A stretch of DNA of 64,000 nt from Oscheius sp. JU75 (GCA_037178855.1 JASJZC010000002.1:620001-684000), one strand, 5' to 3'; shown: positions 1 through 16,204, counted from the stretch's first letter. Numbers and translations: made by a program. The notes: a model not told the origin generated them from the sequence alone.

Positions 1-115
1 AAAGAGGGCGTTGAAAATTGATACATATTTGATGTGGACAACGGCCAGAACCAAATAGTCCGGATGATTTTCTCGGAACTCGGTCGTCTCTCGGCTCCGG
101 TCCATGTACGTCTCT
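1..115 (-). CDS. Internal exon of a minus-strand gene cut by the window edge
   Basis: Read on the minus strand, a polypyrimidine tract ending CAG at 116-118 is followed by an open frame that runs off the left edge of the window. It encodes about 38 residues, beginning near ETYMDRSRETTEF and continuing into a hydrophobic stretch around LVLAVVHIKYVSIFNALF, which could be part of a membrane segment. Codon use looks coding, unlike the surrounding spacer. Neither the start nor the stop is visible, and I found no convincing upstream exon in the next 4 kb, so the gene's identity is open. Confidence 0.5.
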
Positions 116-3100
116 CTGGAAACGGAATAGTAGTTCAGTGGGGCAGTGGAAAGAAGAGAAGTGGTTTTCTAGAGGGTACGGCACCTGTCCTCTCGCGAAC
201 AGATTGAATAAAAGCAGACGGAGGCCCTTTTTGCACGCGTGTATCTAAGAAATGAAGGTGATGTTGAAAAGATGGGGATCGCATCAGATCCATTCTGAGA
301 AACAGGGGATGATCTGGAGAACGGATTGAGTTAAAGAGGGCGTCCGGAACAGTGGACAGAGAGACAGAGACACGACACGTGCTAACAGAAAACAATAAAT
401 TGTGAACTGTAAAATGAAAACAAGAAGCAGGACGATGTTCACCGCGAATCCTATCAACCGGTAAAAAACTTTTTTCACTTGCAGGGATCAAACCTTCCTA
501 TTACTGCGCGCTAAACGCGCTAACCACTTGGCCTTTTGGACAAATTTTTCCGAGACGGTACGGGTGCGCCTCTTTCGATTTCTATGGCCTAATGCTTAAC
601 ATTGTCGCTTGTCTGCAGTTTAAACGTCCTCGAGGGTTGTTGTTTCGATCCCCGCAGGTGTCAAACTTTACAAACCTAGAACGATGAGCACGATTCCACA
701 ATGCTTTTCATCATTTAGAACTCCGAAAACGGGTTTCTCAACAGAGAGACAGAACCGACTTCTTGCGTCAGTAGCCTATTGCCTGAGGAAGTCGAGGGAA
801 GTTGTTCTCGAATGGGAAATTGATGAAAGAAGTGGTCGAGGAGATTCCCCGAAGTTTACCAAAAATGCTAACGGCAGAAAATAAAACATAGACTAGAATA
901 AAACAGTTAGTCTTTCTGCACCTGTCAGTCCAGCTGACCCCGATCGGAGCAAATGAAGAGAGTCGTGATTGCTGTAAAGAAAGCGCTAGCAAGAAATCTC
1001 CTGGCATGGTAATTAGTTATCTTGTTCAGAGATTACGCTGGAAAGAAATTATGGAGTAAGAACTTGAGACAGCTTTCTATTCTTGAACCTTCAACAACCT
1101 TGCAAAATAAATGATCCAAAAACGGGTACTGATGAAAGCAAGAGTATCGAGTACCTCAGTTTACTTCAAATAGTCAAGTAGGGAAGCCCTATAAGCAAAT
1201 TAGAGAGACAGAGTCTTTAGATTCAGTTCAAAATAATCGCAATGATCTGGTCCAGACTGCATAGAGAAACAGAAAGACATAATCAGAACTGAGCATTGCA
1301 AAGAACTTCCCTTTTCTGAGAACAGAGGCTAATTAGGTGGTATTTGAATGATCAGAAGTTTTTTGGAGCAAGAAAACAGGAGTTCTTGAGTTGATTAGTG
1401 TAGAGAGCCAGAGAGACAGAGAGGTAAAGAGACTCTCCACCACGTTTTCTAATCTGTTTCCCCCCGAGCATATCCCGACAAAATAACTCCAAATCTAAGT
1501 CGAAAAGGCCATGAACGTCAGTGATGACAGCCTTTGTGACGATAATTTCTCAATTTGCTTTGCAGAAAGGAGAGAGGGAAATCCTGATAAGTACACAGGG
1601 AAATAGCGTCAATCTCCCACCGTCTCATCCTTTGCTTACGTACTAGACGGAACGGGTGCAGACTGACTTTTGATCGTCGATCAACTGTGAGAGAACATAG
1701 TGACAGAGAGAAAGAGAGACAGAGAGACGGAGAGATACTAACGCAGAACACTGTCCTTGTATCGGTGAATGTCCAACAACCGCGCTAACATGACTATAAT
1801 CATATCATAAGTAGCACCTGTTCAAACGGAGCTCTTTTTTTAATCAAAAGTTTGACGAAGGCTTTCTCGATCAGTACCTAGACAGGGACAGACATGCCAG
1901 AGAAACAGTGACAGAAATGTTTCAGGAATATTCATTTTTCTCCTAGAGAGAAAGAGAAAGAGGCTCTGATGAATCCACACAAGAGCACGGATCCTGCTAA
2001 TCCCGTAAGAAGAGCGGCGTGTAAAAGGGGCAGGAGATCCAGATCTAATCCCTTGTTTTGGGCTATTTTAGCCCCATTTTTGCAAAAGGAAGTAACAATC
2101 GAAACCAATTAATAGCTATTACCAGTCGCTGTCGGCACTTTGTTAGACAAGGAAATTATATGGGGACGAGGGACGGGTGAGGCCAAAGAAGAGTCTGTCT
2201 CTGTCTCTGTAACTCTGACCCAATCTGAAATGAGTCAGTAAGACTTCAGGAAGAATGTAATGACGACAATTACATTATGCAGTGATTCCATTTCCCTGAA
2301 CGAGGTATTATCCTCGAAAGAGTGAACTTTCACAAACCTGTGTTTTCTTATGAAAACATGAGAATGCAGGTCAGCTGAGCTGTGAACAACCTGCCTGTGC
2401 TACCCAATGATGCGTGTGAACTATAGCCAACAAAGAACGCCTACACAAGAAAGTGATAGCGAAAGGAAATTGAAACAATTTCCTAGGCCCCTTTGAGCTT
2501 GGGATCTGTAGTCGGGAATGACGGACACTGTGAGAGAACTCTCATCTGGAGTTCACAGGTTCATGGGATTGAGACGAAAAACCTTGTGACCATTGGGAAC
2601 AGGTGGGATTATATAAGAGACTGACATTGACAGTGAGACTGTCTCCGTCACTCCAGTTCACATTCTGGGAAAGAAGCAGACCATCTCACGGTTTACCAGC
2701 CTGTTGACGAGTTCCAGCTTGGGAGAATGAGATGAGTATGATCGTGTACACTTAAAGCCAGAAAAACAATCTATACCTGTCCCTCCGACATTCTGAATAG
2801 AGCTAAAATGACTTGTTGTTGACCGGAAGAGTCCGAAAGAGAGTCTGGAGATAACTATACAGAGGGGAATCTGCCTCTCTATCTCTGTCTCTCTGTTTCT
2901 CTGTTTCTCTGTTCTTCTGTTTCTCACTCTTTCTCTCTCTGTTCAATCCGGAAGTTAAACCTTTTACTTGCAGCAATGAGTAAAGAATTGAATTACCACG
3001 GTGATATTATCTGATCTGTTTCCTCGTCAGAAGTGTCGCCTAATTGGTAGCAAGAAAACGGAGCCTGAGACAGGTGCTACTGGATATCGCAATGTTGAAG

Positions 3101-4454
3101 CCCAACTGGGCTCGACGTGAGACAGGGATTTTCAGTTGACTTGCAGAGAGATCACTCATAGGAAGTATAGTCCGTACTTTACGGTTCAACAGATCTCGGT
3201 TTCAGAAATGAGACGAAAACACTGAGTCAAGGAGTACCGAGATCATGTACAGGGAAAATGATGTGGAGATTAGCCGAATTTCCTTCTCGTAGATGGTTAC
3301 AGATCATCTGAGGAGACCGCTGGAATTGTCACAGTCAGACAAAGAGGCTGAGAAACAGTAAAACAGAGAGACAGGAAAAAAAAGTCTAAGTTTGAAAACT
3401 GCACAGACTTTCTCTCTACGTAGGTGTTGGTCTACGTCTAGGGTCGTGTCGAGAATGGCAGAACCTGTTCTTTCCTAATTAAAACAGCGCACCCCCGCTT
3501 GATCTGTCAGACACCGCAGTCGATAAATTTTCCCATACACTTTTGAGTTTCCTTATTATTCTTTGGTGCGCCTCTCTTCTCCAAAAGCCTGTCCGGAGAA
3601 TAGGGTATGGAGGAAAAGTCGAATTCTTATCAGTGCCCATATAATTTTGCCCTGTTCGAGGGTTGAGCGCCTGGTCTCAAGAGTGTTTGCTCTCGCTTTG
3701 TTCCCCATTTCTCTTCAAAATTTCCGTGTCCCTGTCTCTCTGTATCTATGACTCTCTGTCTTCCTGTCTCTATCGTCTTCCAGACCCAATTTCACCTTGT
3801 CAGTCAGTTTAGCCAATAAATTCACCCGGTGTCCTTTCACTGTCCCTGAGAGACCTCGGGGCTAGATCTTATCTCAACTTGAGGACTTCGAACCATTATT
3901 TTCGAGGTGTTGCCTATTTTCTAGTCAAAACTGTCCTATCATTTTAATCCTTTCTTTTTTTCGGGGTTATTGATTATCAGACCCTCACGTTTTTTTGTTA
4001 TCAGAATCGAAAGAGAATCTTCTTGAAGGGAGAGTTAAACAGAGGCAGTGTGTTTTTAAACCGTCCCAACCCCATGTTTACTAGAATTTATTGGTATTGG
4101 TTGCGTATCAACTTCCGAACTGACTCATACTTTATTGTGCCGTTCTTCTCTGTTTCTCTATCTCCCTGTCTCTCTTTCTCTGTCTCTATGTCTTTTTGTC
4201 ATTCTGCCTGTGTTCCGTCATACAATTCTGATCACTTGACTCACCCTGTCTCTAAATTTGTCCCTATCTCTCTCTGTGACTTTTCCCCCGTTCACTTTCT
4301 TCCCGACTATGATTCTTGATCATTTCAGGATCTTTTGGTATCTCGACTGTTCCAAAAAGACAGAGAGATAGCCTTCATGTTAGTTTCCTAGTCAAGGTAG
4401 GACTATCTCCCATTCCTTACCCGTACTTTCTAGCTAACTCTCCATCGTAAGACC
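116..4454. other. Long spacer with (AGAGAC)n tracts and one dispersed repeat
   Basis: No convincing exon was found on either strand. The stretch holds scattered AGAGAC/GTCTCT-type simple repeats (for example near 1400-1430, 1690-1735, 2870-2940 and 4145-4200) and one copy of a composite tRNA-like repeat at about 350-760. Open frames here are short, rich in Arg, Glu and Ser, and follow the simple repeats. Confidence 0.6.
350..760. repeat. Composite tRNA-like dispersed repeat, copy A
   Basis: The segment is closely matched at about 4780-5200 and, with an internal deletion, at about 6965-7215. It contains two tRNA-like modules in opposite orientation. On the minus strand at 481-540 is an A-box-like GTGGTTAGCGCG and a B-box-like GGTTTGATCCC. 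On the plus strand at about 588-660 is a degenerate A box near GGCCTAATG and a B box TTTCGATCCCC. The shared tail contains GCGATTCCACAATGCTTTTC-like sequence (here 690-708). It looks like a tRNA-derived SINE-type element; no protein is encoded. Confidence 0.7.
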
Positions 4455-7726
<3,272 letters not shown>

Positions 7727-8167
7727 AGTGTTCCGATGCTTTAATCTTCCTGAGTGACTCAACTATCTTTTTTCGGTCAGTAGAAGTCATAAAGTACACC
7801 TGCAGCCTATAAGCAGACTGATTTGTAGGGGAAGTAATTACCTAATGCGGCTGTTTTCAATTCGTAGGGACAGTTGTGACGCAGATCTCTCTGTCTCTAT
7901 CTCTGCCTCTAGTTGGTCCAACAATGGCTCTATTCATTGTCTCTCTGTCCCAGTACTCCCATGAAACCTGACTCCCCTGCCAAAGATTGGGTAACATCCC
8001 ATACCTTATTTGCTACTCCCAATCGAGTTCAATATCCCCCTAGACGTGGGCCGCCGTCGGTTGCCGCAGCAACGGACCTTCGTCTTCATTCTTTTCTCAC
8101 ATTAAAGGGATTATTCCCACCTGTTCACTTCCCTCCAATTCCGTAATTTTAAAAATTTTTAGGGACC
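7727..8167 (+). other. Spacer between kinase and WDR31 homologue
   Basis: The 441-bp same-strand spacer contains a TCTCTGTCTCTATCTC tract but no convincing exon. A TTTTTAG sits eight bases before the downstream ATG, suggesting a trans-splice acceptor. The pair could be an operon, although the spacing is longer than is typical. Confidence 0.4.
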
Positions 8168-9774
8168 ATGGGTCAAAAATACGCTCATTTGGCTCAACAA
8201 GACCCGGGAGAGCTGATTGCTGGGAAAAGCAGGTACAACTTTTATTTATTATTCCAGTTCTTGACTCATTTCTTCAGGATGAAACATTCCTGTTCCCATA
8301 ATTGTGATGTCTGCAAGACGCGCTACTTTCCTGCTGTCCACAAGGACTCAATAGCTGCCCTGGCTGTGGTTAGACAGAATTTGGTGGTGACGGGGAGTAA
8401 GGACATGAGGATGGCGTTGCATAATGTGGACTGTGGGGAAGTTCTTCATACATGGAGGGGTCACATTAGTGAAGTCACTAAGGTGAGAGAGGCAGAGAGA
8501 ACAGAGAGGCAGAGAAACGGAGAGACAGTGAGACAGAGAGACAGGGAAATAAGGACACAGAGAGAGATAGGGGGCAATAAAACAGAGAGGTAGGGAGACA
8601 GAGAGTTAGAGAGAGAGTGAGAAAGAGATAGAGAGGGACAACGAGACAGAGACGGTTTCCAGCTAGCCTACTCCAACGCCGGAGGCTTTCATCTGGTATA
8701 CAGCGGTTCCCGAGACGCTACAATCCGATGCTGGCAATTTAATCAGGAAACACCCATACATTCTCTAAATGGACATCAATTGACAGTATCGGGTCTCTGT
8801 ACCATACAGGGTAAGATAGTACTTGGTCTCTCAAAAAAGTTCAGACAACTGTCTGGCATCTGGAAGTCGAGACGGTACGGTTAGGCTATGGGATGCTAGT
8901 AGGAAAGAAGAGATTAGGAAAGAGTATATCAGTAGAAACATTGTCACACATGTCGCCTATCATCCTGGGAGGAATCTGGTGGCTCAGTCTTCAGAAGATA
9001 AGGAGTTCAAGTAAGTTTTGCAAGTGATTTAAAAAAAAAAAGCTTGTGTCCGGGATCGAATCCGTGTCGTCTAGACTGTAGTTTTTGGCGCATTTAGCGT
9101 TCTCCTGGACTGTAGTGGTCTAGTAAATTTTTTCTGGGGTCCAACAATGGAAGTACCATGGGAAGAGAGCCTTTTCAGGCTCTGGGACAGTCGAAGTCTC
9201 GAGTTAGCCACTCGGTTTCCAAGAGTCAACAACATTCATCTCCATTGTGAATGGGTGCCGGACGGAAACCAAGTCATAACTTCGTGCAACGGTTTCAATG
9301 GCGACGGCTGTGAAATTACGGTATCTTCTAGCTTTTTAAAGTACAATTTAATGTTCAGATATGGGACGTTCGAACCGGCAAAAAGTTCCGAGACCTCAGG
9401 GGACACGAGGGGTCCGTCACCGGGATTAGCTACATTACTCAACATGGATTGCCGAACAAAAAACTTCTGGCTAGTTGTTCACTGGATAAGACTGTCAAGA
9501 TTTGGAATATTGAGGATGGGGGTGAGTGGGAGAGAGACAGGGCTGATGAATGTCCCAATTGTAGGTGTTCTCTGGACAGAGGAGCTTGCCTACGGGGCCG
9601 AACTCCTACAGATTGCTGTAGTGGGAGACTACAGGTAGGGGAGAGAGACAGAGACAGAGACTTAGATATTTCAGCATCGTCGTTACTGGTGGCAAATCTC
9701 TCCTGGTCGACATGCGTCTACAGACCAGAGCCGGCCGCCCCTTCCTTCGGGTCAACACGGTTCAGAAAGAATAG
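8168..9774 (+). CDS. wdr-31: WDR31 homologue, WD40-repeat protein
   Basis: Spliced model 8168-8232, 8278-8482, 8663-8810, 8845-9010, 9179-9320, 9359-9521, 9565-9634, 9675-9774. It closes at 352 residues, against about 367 for human WDR31. The N terminus starts MGQK, so Gly2 is available for myristoylation. WD-type motifs include GSRDATIRCW, GSRDGTVRLWDA, EDKEFKLWDSR, ITIWDVR and SLDKTVKIWN. The combinations ISRNIVTH and SCNGFNGDGCE match WDR31 specifically rather than generic WD40 proteins. WDR31 works with ELMOD and RP2 proteins in ciliary trafficking in C. elegans (family knowledge). Intron 2 (8483-8662) is almost entirely AGAGAC-type repeat. The gene ends 56 bp from the convergent CAP-G gene. 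Confidence 0.9.
9045..9125 (-). repeat. tRNA-like fragment (wdr-31 intron 4)
   Basis: On the minus strand ACGGATTCGATCCCGGACA resembles a T arm with a B box. Upstream sequence is too diverged to fold as a tRNA. It is probably part of the dispersed tRNA-like material. Confidence 0.4.
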
Positions 9775-9830
9775 GAACAACGTTAAAGCTTTTTTTGTGC
9801 TTGAGATCAGAGTTAAGTGAACAAAGTATT

Positions 9831-12800
9831 TCAAAAATTGAGCTTTTTTCTCGCATTTCTTCCTCTTCTAGGAAACTGTTGTGCTCTGAGCTCTGCCGGT
9901 TCTGGAGGTGGCTCTTGTCCCTCCTCGAAGGTGACCAAACGGGGTTTTGGCGCGAACTTCTGGACACTATTGCTGGCTTTTCTTGTAGAAGAGATAGGAT
10001 TACGTCTTCCACGACTTCGAGTTCCTTTGGAAGTGGATTGGAGATCACCTAGTCCGTCGATGGGTTCTGTCTGGAAGTGGACAGATTGGTTAACGGCCTC
10101 TATGTTCCTCTGTTTCTCTGTCTCTCTATCCACTCACCCTCCGTAGCCTTGCTGTTCTCAGCTTGTTCCATTCCGACAAAACCCTCTTGGCATAGCTGTG
10201 TGCTGAACCGTATTCCTTGATTGTCACCTAAGGAATAGTAACTTTCAGGTAGGACTCTCACCTTCATGATTAGCTCAAAGTAACGTTCTGTACTGTGGTA
10301 AATTTGCTTAGGAATGACGTAGTAGTCGATCCGAGTTAAAGCTAGCATCATCAGTTCGATGAGATCGTCGTAGTGGGTGTAGTCACTCCAGATTGAGGAG
10401 TAGAAGTAGAGCAGCATGAAGTTGGGTTCGAATCTCTGGAAGACAGTGACAGTCAGTGACAGTGACTTACACAGTTCTCATCGGTCCACTCTCCCGGATC
10501 CTCAATCAGAACACTGGAAGTGAACCACTGTTCCGTAGCCAGCATCACCCTCTCGACATCGTGTATCTGGACTCCATCGGACTTTTGCAAATAGCTACCC
10601 ATCATCCTTTTAATGCATGCCAAGGAGGCACAGAGCATTCTGGCAAGGTGTTCCCTGAAATTTTGGTATATTGAACAGTCATTGAAGTCCTACCTGCTTT
10701 GCTGCATGTAGATCATGATGAACTTCTTGACCATAATGCTTTCTCGTCGGTTGATTCGGCACGTGGGGAGAAAGTAGCTGAAAGAACAGTTGTATAACTG
10801 TCACTGTCACACTCACCTCAACAATAGCCCCATGATGACTTCAAGATTGTCTCGATGCTCCTGATTGTTCAGGTCGCTGAGCAACATGTACTTGCAGGAG
10901 ACTTCACAGGCAGTGTAATGGAAGGGATTGGGCTCAATTGGCTCTCCAAATGGACAGACCAGACTGGATAGAAGACGCGCGAAAGAATTTTCTTTATCAA
11001 CCTTCCTCCACTGATCGACTTTCTTAGAGGAGAAGATCTTGACGACGTCGTAGAGACATGTCAGACCGGCTGCCTGAAGCTGACTGATTGTCTATGTCTC
11101 TCTCTCTCTTTCTTTATTCTGTCTCTCTGTTTCTCTTTTACAGACAGCCAGAAGATAGCTCACCGTTGACATTAGCATTCTATCTGAACCCCTCCCCCTT
11201 ATAGTTCCTTATTCCCGCCTTGTCCTATCATTTTCCACTCCTTCAAGAGCCAATGTCGCAAGATTTATTGCTTCTAGTGTCTTAACCACAATGTCGACCG
11301 GCTTCAGCTGCCCTCACAGTGAGTCACCAGAGCACAAATTAGACTTAATGACTTCTAGCCCACGTTGTAAACAAGCGAATAACCGCGACGACATTTCTCC
11401 CGCAAATCTGCAAGAAGGGCGCCACCTGCGTGGCTACTGTGAAGAAGTGGAGAGTCCCGAAAAATAATGTTTTCGCATCGTTCGTCTAAGAATGTGCCAG
11501 CCCCCCAACAAAGACATGCGAAATCTGCTCAGCACCAGGGTATGTCCTCAATGAAAAGGCCTACAAGATGACCTGCTGCTGCTATACGGGTATGTGTCTG
11601 CCTACATTGGAATACCTCTGTATGATACCGAGTTACCTGTCAAGGACAGGGATCCATTACCTCTCCATCCATTGTTCACCGCCCTCGTGAACAAGTGACG
11701 GGTAAAAATTACATTTTTTTTTTCACTTGCGAAACTACGAGACTCTAAAAAAATGGAACCTACCCTGTCTTCCGCGCTCTCCAACTTCAGCAGACTCATA
11801 GTCCATTGAATATTTTCCCGACAAAGTTTCTCATTGGACAGGAGGATGATAGTTGCGACTTTGATCAGCCACGGTCTCGCTTCATCCGTCACAGTTTGGA
11901 AGCACGTCGTTTGCTGAAAAATGGGCATTGTGTCAGAGTTTGCAATCTCTTACGATTTGTACCAGTAACTCTTTGAAAAAGTTTGTGTTCGTGTTAACTT
12001 TTCCTGTTGACAGGACTCCGTGGAGGACTTGCATTGAGAAGGACATGATCCTGACAGATTTTGTGTAGTCTGGTTGACTGGAAGTTCCGGGCTTTTGGTT
12101 CTGATCGTCCTCGTGGACAGCACAGGCCGCGTGGAAACCGATTCGATTCAGGAACCAGTAGATAAATTCTTCTGGGTTCTCGGTGTAGAAGTGCTGGACT
12201 GCAAATTCGCCAATCTGGTCTGTCACCAACTTGGAGACATTCGTGTTCAGGACTATCTGCTCGACGAGAGCCTTCAATTTAGCACTGAAAGTTGTGGTTT
12301 AGAGTACCTATCTCGTCAAAAACAATGCAGAAAACTGTTCAGAAGCAATAGGTACAGTCCAAGGTAGCCAAGAACAGCCCTGCCATTTCCTACTCATTTT
12401 TCGGGTTCGAACAATGAATTTCAGGTTTTTGACGATTTGCAAAGCAGTACAAAATATACAGCATTGCAGAACATCAAAAGACTTGAATATGCTGCCCTCA
12501 TGTCAAAGAACGTCTTACAAACTGGCCCTTCCGTCGGTAAAACAAAGCTGTTCACTAGTCGCTCTTTTGAGGCCTTCGGATTTGTTCCAATAGCCTAGTG
12601 GTTAGCGCGCTCGACTGTGATCCAAACGACCACGGTTCGAACCCCCAGGCTTCACAAATTATTTTACAGCTCATTTGGGTCTTCTCGTAATTCAAAGCGT
12701 GCAAAGATATAAGCAAAGTGAGGTAACTTACAGTCCAAAGGGCTCCGTCTCCAAGAACTGACAGATTTTCATGGATTCGGAGATGGTAAAGTTCCAGTAC

Positions 12801-15017
12801 ATGCTGGTCTCCTCGTCCATTTCGGAATCTTCCATTGTGAGTTTGTGAAAATCGCTCCATTTGTAGAGACTGGAAATGGGAGAGTGGTCTAGAGAGTCTT
12901 GGGAATTTTACTGTTCCACAGCAGTGATCATTTCCACTAGGACTGGAGCCAGTCTGTCCATGACCTCATCTCTCATATAAACGTGATCGTGTCCGATGGC
13001 GTCTTTGCAGCCTTCGGCTGTGGTTTCGAAACCATATTGGACCATGCAGCGCCAGAGGTAGAGGGCAGAGGCAATGGAGAATGGGTGACTGGAATCTAGT
13101 GAATTGACAGAGAGACAGAGACTTACGAGCTATCTTCCCAAAGGTAGTCCTTATTGAATCGACTACAGATCTTCGGTGTCATTCCATAGTCAGTGGTCAT
13201 ATAAATTGCCAGCTCTAACGGGGACAACTTTTTGCCCCTATGTATTAGACAGCGAACTATTTCCAGAGCAGCAAAAGTGATTTGATCGCACATTTTTGTA
13301 TGATGGACAATGTCACAGGCATTCAGGAACATGATCAGAGCTTGACCGACTGCCATGGTCGGCTCGTCTTCAGACTCTCCCTTTCTCCCTGAAACAGATG
13401 TTTGTTCAAAAATTTCAGCACCACGGTACCGTTCGTATAACCGTGGTTCTGAGCACATTCTCGAGCCATGATGGAAATCCATGGAGTGATGACATTGGTC
13501 TTGGCAAAGAGGACGATCTCATCTGGAAAATATTGACATTGGGACTGTTTCACGTGGTTGAGAGTCAGCGGGAGACTCTGGGCGCCAAGTTCTTTCTGTT
13601 TCCAAGGTCACTCTTCAGGTGATAACTTTTCTCTTTTCTCTAGTTGACCACTGTCACTGTCACTCACCACAAGGATCATTCAAAGCAGAGAATAGTATCT
13701 CCTGAGCCAATCCAGTGGGAAAAGAGGCCATGGGTGCCTCTCCCAGTCTTTTCAAAGCCTCTCTTCTTACAGCACTATGCGGTGATCCTCCGGCCACATG
13801 GGCCAGTCTGCTCAAAATAATTGGATTGTTATCAATGTTGTTGATCTTCATGATGGCGGTCATTTGATTTGTGGTGTTGAAGTCTTGGAAAAAAGCCATG
13901 ATAACTTCTTTGGGCGATTTTTTGATCATCTCCGCGCAAGTGTTCGGGATTGGCATGTTTTGAAAGTCGGCAATTGCATGGATGAGAGACTCGCGGACAT
14001 AGTGAGCCTGGAAGATATGATCTAGCTATGTCTTTCTCACCTTATCCGTCATCAGAGCCATCATTCTCGCGTAGAGTTCGGCCATCAGTTCCTCTAACAT
14101 TGACAGTGCTTCTTTCTGATCAGCGGAAAAAACCGGCTCTGATACCCAGTACTTGAAAATAAAGCCCATCAGCCGTGTAGCATTGGCTCTAGCGTTATTA
14201 TTCTCTGCCTCCATACTCTGAAACCCGTATCGTCTCATTTCCACCCAATTTTTCTTACTCTGGCAGCATAATCGATGAGAAATTCTAATAAATTGCCTGT
14301 GTGCTCGAAGTGGAGACGAAGAGCAACGACTGTGAGAGAAATGAAAACTCTGAGGCGATCATCCTGTCTATCCATGTCGTCCATGATAAAGTTGAGTCTA
14401 AGGACAAGCTCGCCAATCAGATTTTTCTCCTGACCCTGTGTGTACATCTAAAAAAATTATGAAAGTTTAAAAAAAAAAAAACTGTAAAACAGTGATAACA
14501 GCCCTTTTTTCACGTTAGCACAAAAATGTGGTACGCAAAATAACGTGAATTCAAAAAAGACGGAAACCAAGAAAAAATTCCTTTTTAATTTCTTCTTGGT
14601 TTTCCGTTCGTCTCTCCTCATTTTTTCCTTCCACTGCTTATTTTCAGTCAAAAATATTTACAGCCTAGTGTGGCAGACCTTAGTGGAGAAAATATCTGAA
14701 AAACTCACCTTTTTACAAGCCAAATACAGCTGTTTGCTTAATCTCCAATCTGTCTTCTCGGCAAGCTCAAATTCTGCCTCGCTCTCGAAGATTTCTCGCA
14801 GCGATGCTGTCAAATCTTGTCTGTAAACCTTTTCAGTCCATGATATCCTCTTTTTTACTTACCGCATCCTCACGTTTACCATAACTTCATCGCTTTCATC
14901 GAAAATGTACGTATACGTCTCCGGAAGAGGAGTTGAGCTGGCTAATGGAGTCCCAGGACGGGATTCTGGCTGTAGTATTGAGGAATTTGTCTCGGAAGAT
15001 GTCTCTTCGACCTCCAT
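9831..15017 (-). CDS. capg-1: Condensin subunit CAP-G (condensin complex subunit 3)
   Basis: Seventeen exons close at 1061 residues: 9831-10097, 10138-10227, 10262-10435, 10471-10654, 10694-10777, 10817-11079, 11764-11913, 11954-12284, 12732-12869, 12912-13088, 13127-13388, 13430-13522, 13668-14007, 14041-14217, 14259-14447, 14709-14820, 14863-15017. Length fits CAP-G (human about 1015). The N-terminal HEAT region aligns with the family: LRVFISLTVVALRLHF, ENNNARANATRLMG, and then SAVRREALKRLGEAP followed by GLAQEILFSALND. The tail is basic and low-complexity (SRGRRNPISSTRKA, PRRGRNARKKLNF), as in CAP-G. CAP-G binds the kleisin CAP-H and shapes mitotic chromosomes. TTTTAG lies directly before the ATG, suggesting trans-splicing. 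Intron 11 hosts an antisense relic of a secreted-protein gene, and intron 9 a tRNA-like element. Confidence 0.85.
11245..11695 (+). pseudogene. Relic of a secreted Cys-rich protein gene, nested antisense in capg-1
   Basis: This segment resembles 27241-27610 over several blocks. They share CCCACGT(T/C)GT(A/G)AAC after an intron-like gap, then CACCTG(C/T)GTGGCT, then a Cys cluster (ECASPPTKTCEICSAP here, YECAKPIKAECATCDAP there) and KMTCCCYTGMC. An intron-like GTGAGT...TCTAG lies at 11319-11358, at the same place as 27311-27348 in the other copy. The first exon has lost its initiation frame, and the second is interrupted by a TAA at 11487-11489 before the Cys cluster resumes in another frame. 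It lies inside capg-1 intron 11 on the opposite strand. Function unknown. Confidence 0.6.
12585..12655 (+). repeat. tRNA-like element (capg-1 intron 9)
   Basis: TAGCCTAGTGGTTAGCGCGC is a near-canonical A box (12591-12610) and ACGGTTCGAACCCCC a near-canonical B box. The anticodon and acceptor stems do not pair well, so it is a tRNA pseudogene or SINE head rather than a working tRNA. Confidence 0.6.
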
Positions 15018-15334
15018 CTAAAAATTACCCCTTTCTCGAGCTGTGTGATCATTCGGTAGTCATTTCTCTTGCTTTTTTCTTGTCGATATCGATATTTTCT
15101 GTGTCTGGCTTCCTGTGAGGTGTTTTGAACAAGAAACGGCTTGAAAAGTGAGAAAAAAAGGTAGCAAAATCTCGAGAGATTGGCTGGATGCCGACGGTAA
15201 TAGACAATTCAAATGCTGCTTACTGTAATCATATAATCACGTACGCAACTACGTACAGACGTTTTTCGTGCAGACGTCGGTGTTTTATTCTTCATCTTCT
15301 GCTCTTTTCCCGTCGAATATTGCGCCTTTTCAGT
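15018..15334. promoter_or_regulatory. Bidirectional promoter region
   Basis: This 317-bp gap separates the divergent capg-1 and DCTN3-like genes. A TTTTAG precedes the capg-1 ATG on the minus strand and CCTTTTCAG ends two bases before the plus-strand ATG at 15335. Both look like trans-splice acceptors. No specific factor site was recognised. Confidence 0.5.
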
Positions 15335-16016
15335 ATGCTGGACGAGATAGAAGAACGTCTGAGGCAGCTGGAAGAGACTGTAGGAGTTAGCGACGTATTT
15401 TAAGGCCTTTTTTCTAGAATTATGACCAAGTTTAGGAGAGATCACTGGATTTGAACGTGGCCGAGCTGAAAAATACCTTTGCCAAGAAGGGCTGCAATCG
15501 TGTCTTCAAGGTACACGCCGATCAGCTACGAAAACTCAAGGAATTCGTTGAAAAGGTCAGTTTCACTCGAGTTTTCCCCGAAGGATATCGAATTTTTCAG
15601 CCAGAAAGCCGTCCGCTCTCGGAGAAGATCAACTTTGTCCAGTGCTGCGCTGATCTCACGCGGCAGAGGGCCGAACTACTTCAGGACTTCGAGGAACGGC
15701 TAAAGGTCGTACTCAAAACGGATGATTTGGCCGGAATTGCGGAATATCAAGAACAACTGGAGCCTCTGGCCAAGGAGATCGACGGTGCCCTTCAAACATT
15801 AAAACAGTGAGTTTTGGGAGCATTTTCTGTCACTTTCCAGCTAGAAACTGGCCAAAAATTAATATTTTTCTTTCCAGAAGCAGCGCGGAGATCGAAAAGT
15901 TCCGCAACGAGCACATGGCGGCCACGTCCTTCCTCCAGCATCAGATCCAGGCCCTGTCCGAGAAGGTCGCCCTGGCAGAGGCCAAGAAACGACAGCAGAC
16001 AAGCTCCGAAGCATAA
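15335..16016 (+). CDS. Small coiled-coil protein, candidate dynactin p24 (DCTN3)
   Basis: Model 15335-15379, 15436-15555, 15601-15806, 15878-16016 closes at 169 residues (DCTN3 is about 186). The protein is almost all helix with heptad-like spacing: LDEIEERLRQLEET at the start, LKNTFAKKGCNRVF, then RQRAELLQDFEERLKVV, and a C-terminal coiled coil HQIQALSEKVALAEAKK. Length, the short N-terminal coil and the overall plan resemble dynactin subunit 3, but the match is weak and another small coiled-coil protein is possible. An AATAAA follows the stop at about 16034. RNF170 starts only 188 bp downstream on the same strand, so the two may share an operon. Confidence 0.5.
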
Positions 16017-16204
16017 ATCATGTACATTTTGTGCAATAAATTATTTTTTTTCCCCAAACATATGCTGTTTTCTAGGCTACAAGTCCATGGTTCATTGCCT
16101 TTCACCTCATTTTGGCTCCTGAAGTCGCTTTTCCTTGCATTTTTCTCTCTCAAGCGATACAAACAATCATTTAGCAGTCTGCAAAAGACTATTGAGGGCC
16201 ATAA

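Noticed and set aside
284..478. Minus-strand frame with strongly hydrophobic residues, resembling a membrane protein
   Set aside because: It lies in the composite tRNA-like repeat; the same sequence at 4790-4915 has no conserved frame.
13523..13620. An extra capg-1 exon (ELGAQSLPLTLNHVKQ frame)
   Set aside because: No acceptor gives the needed phase from the exon ending at 13668; splicing to 13522 is in frame and fits.
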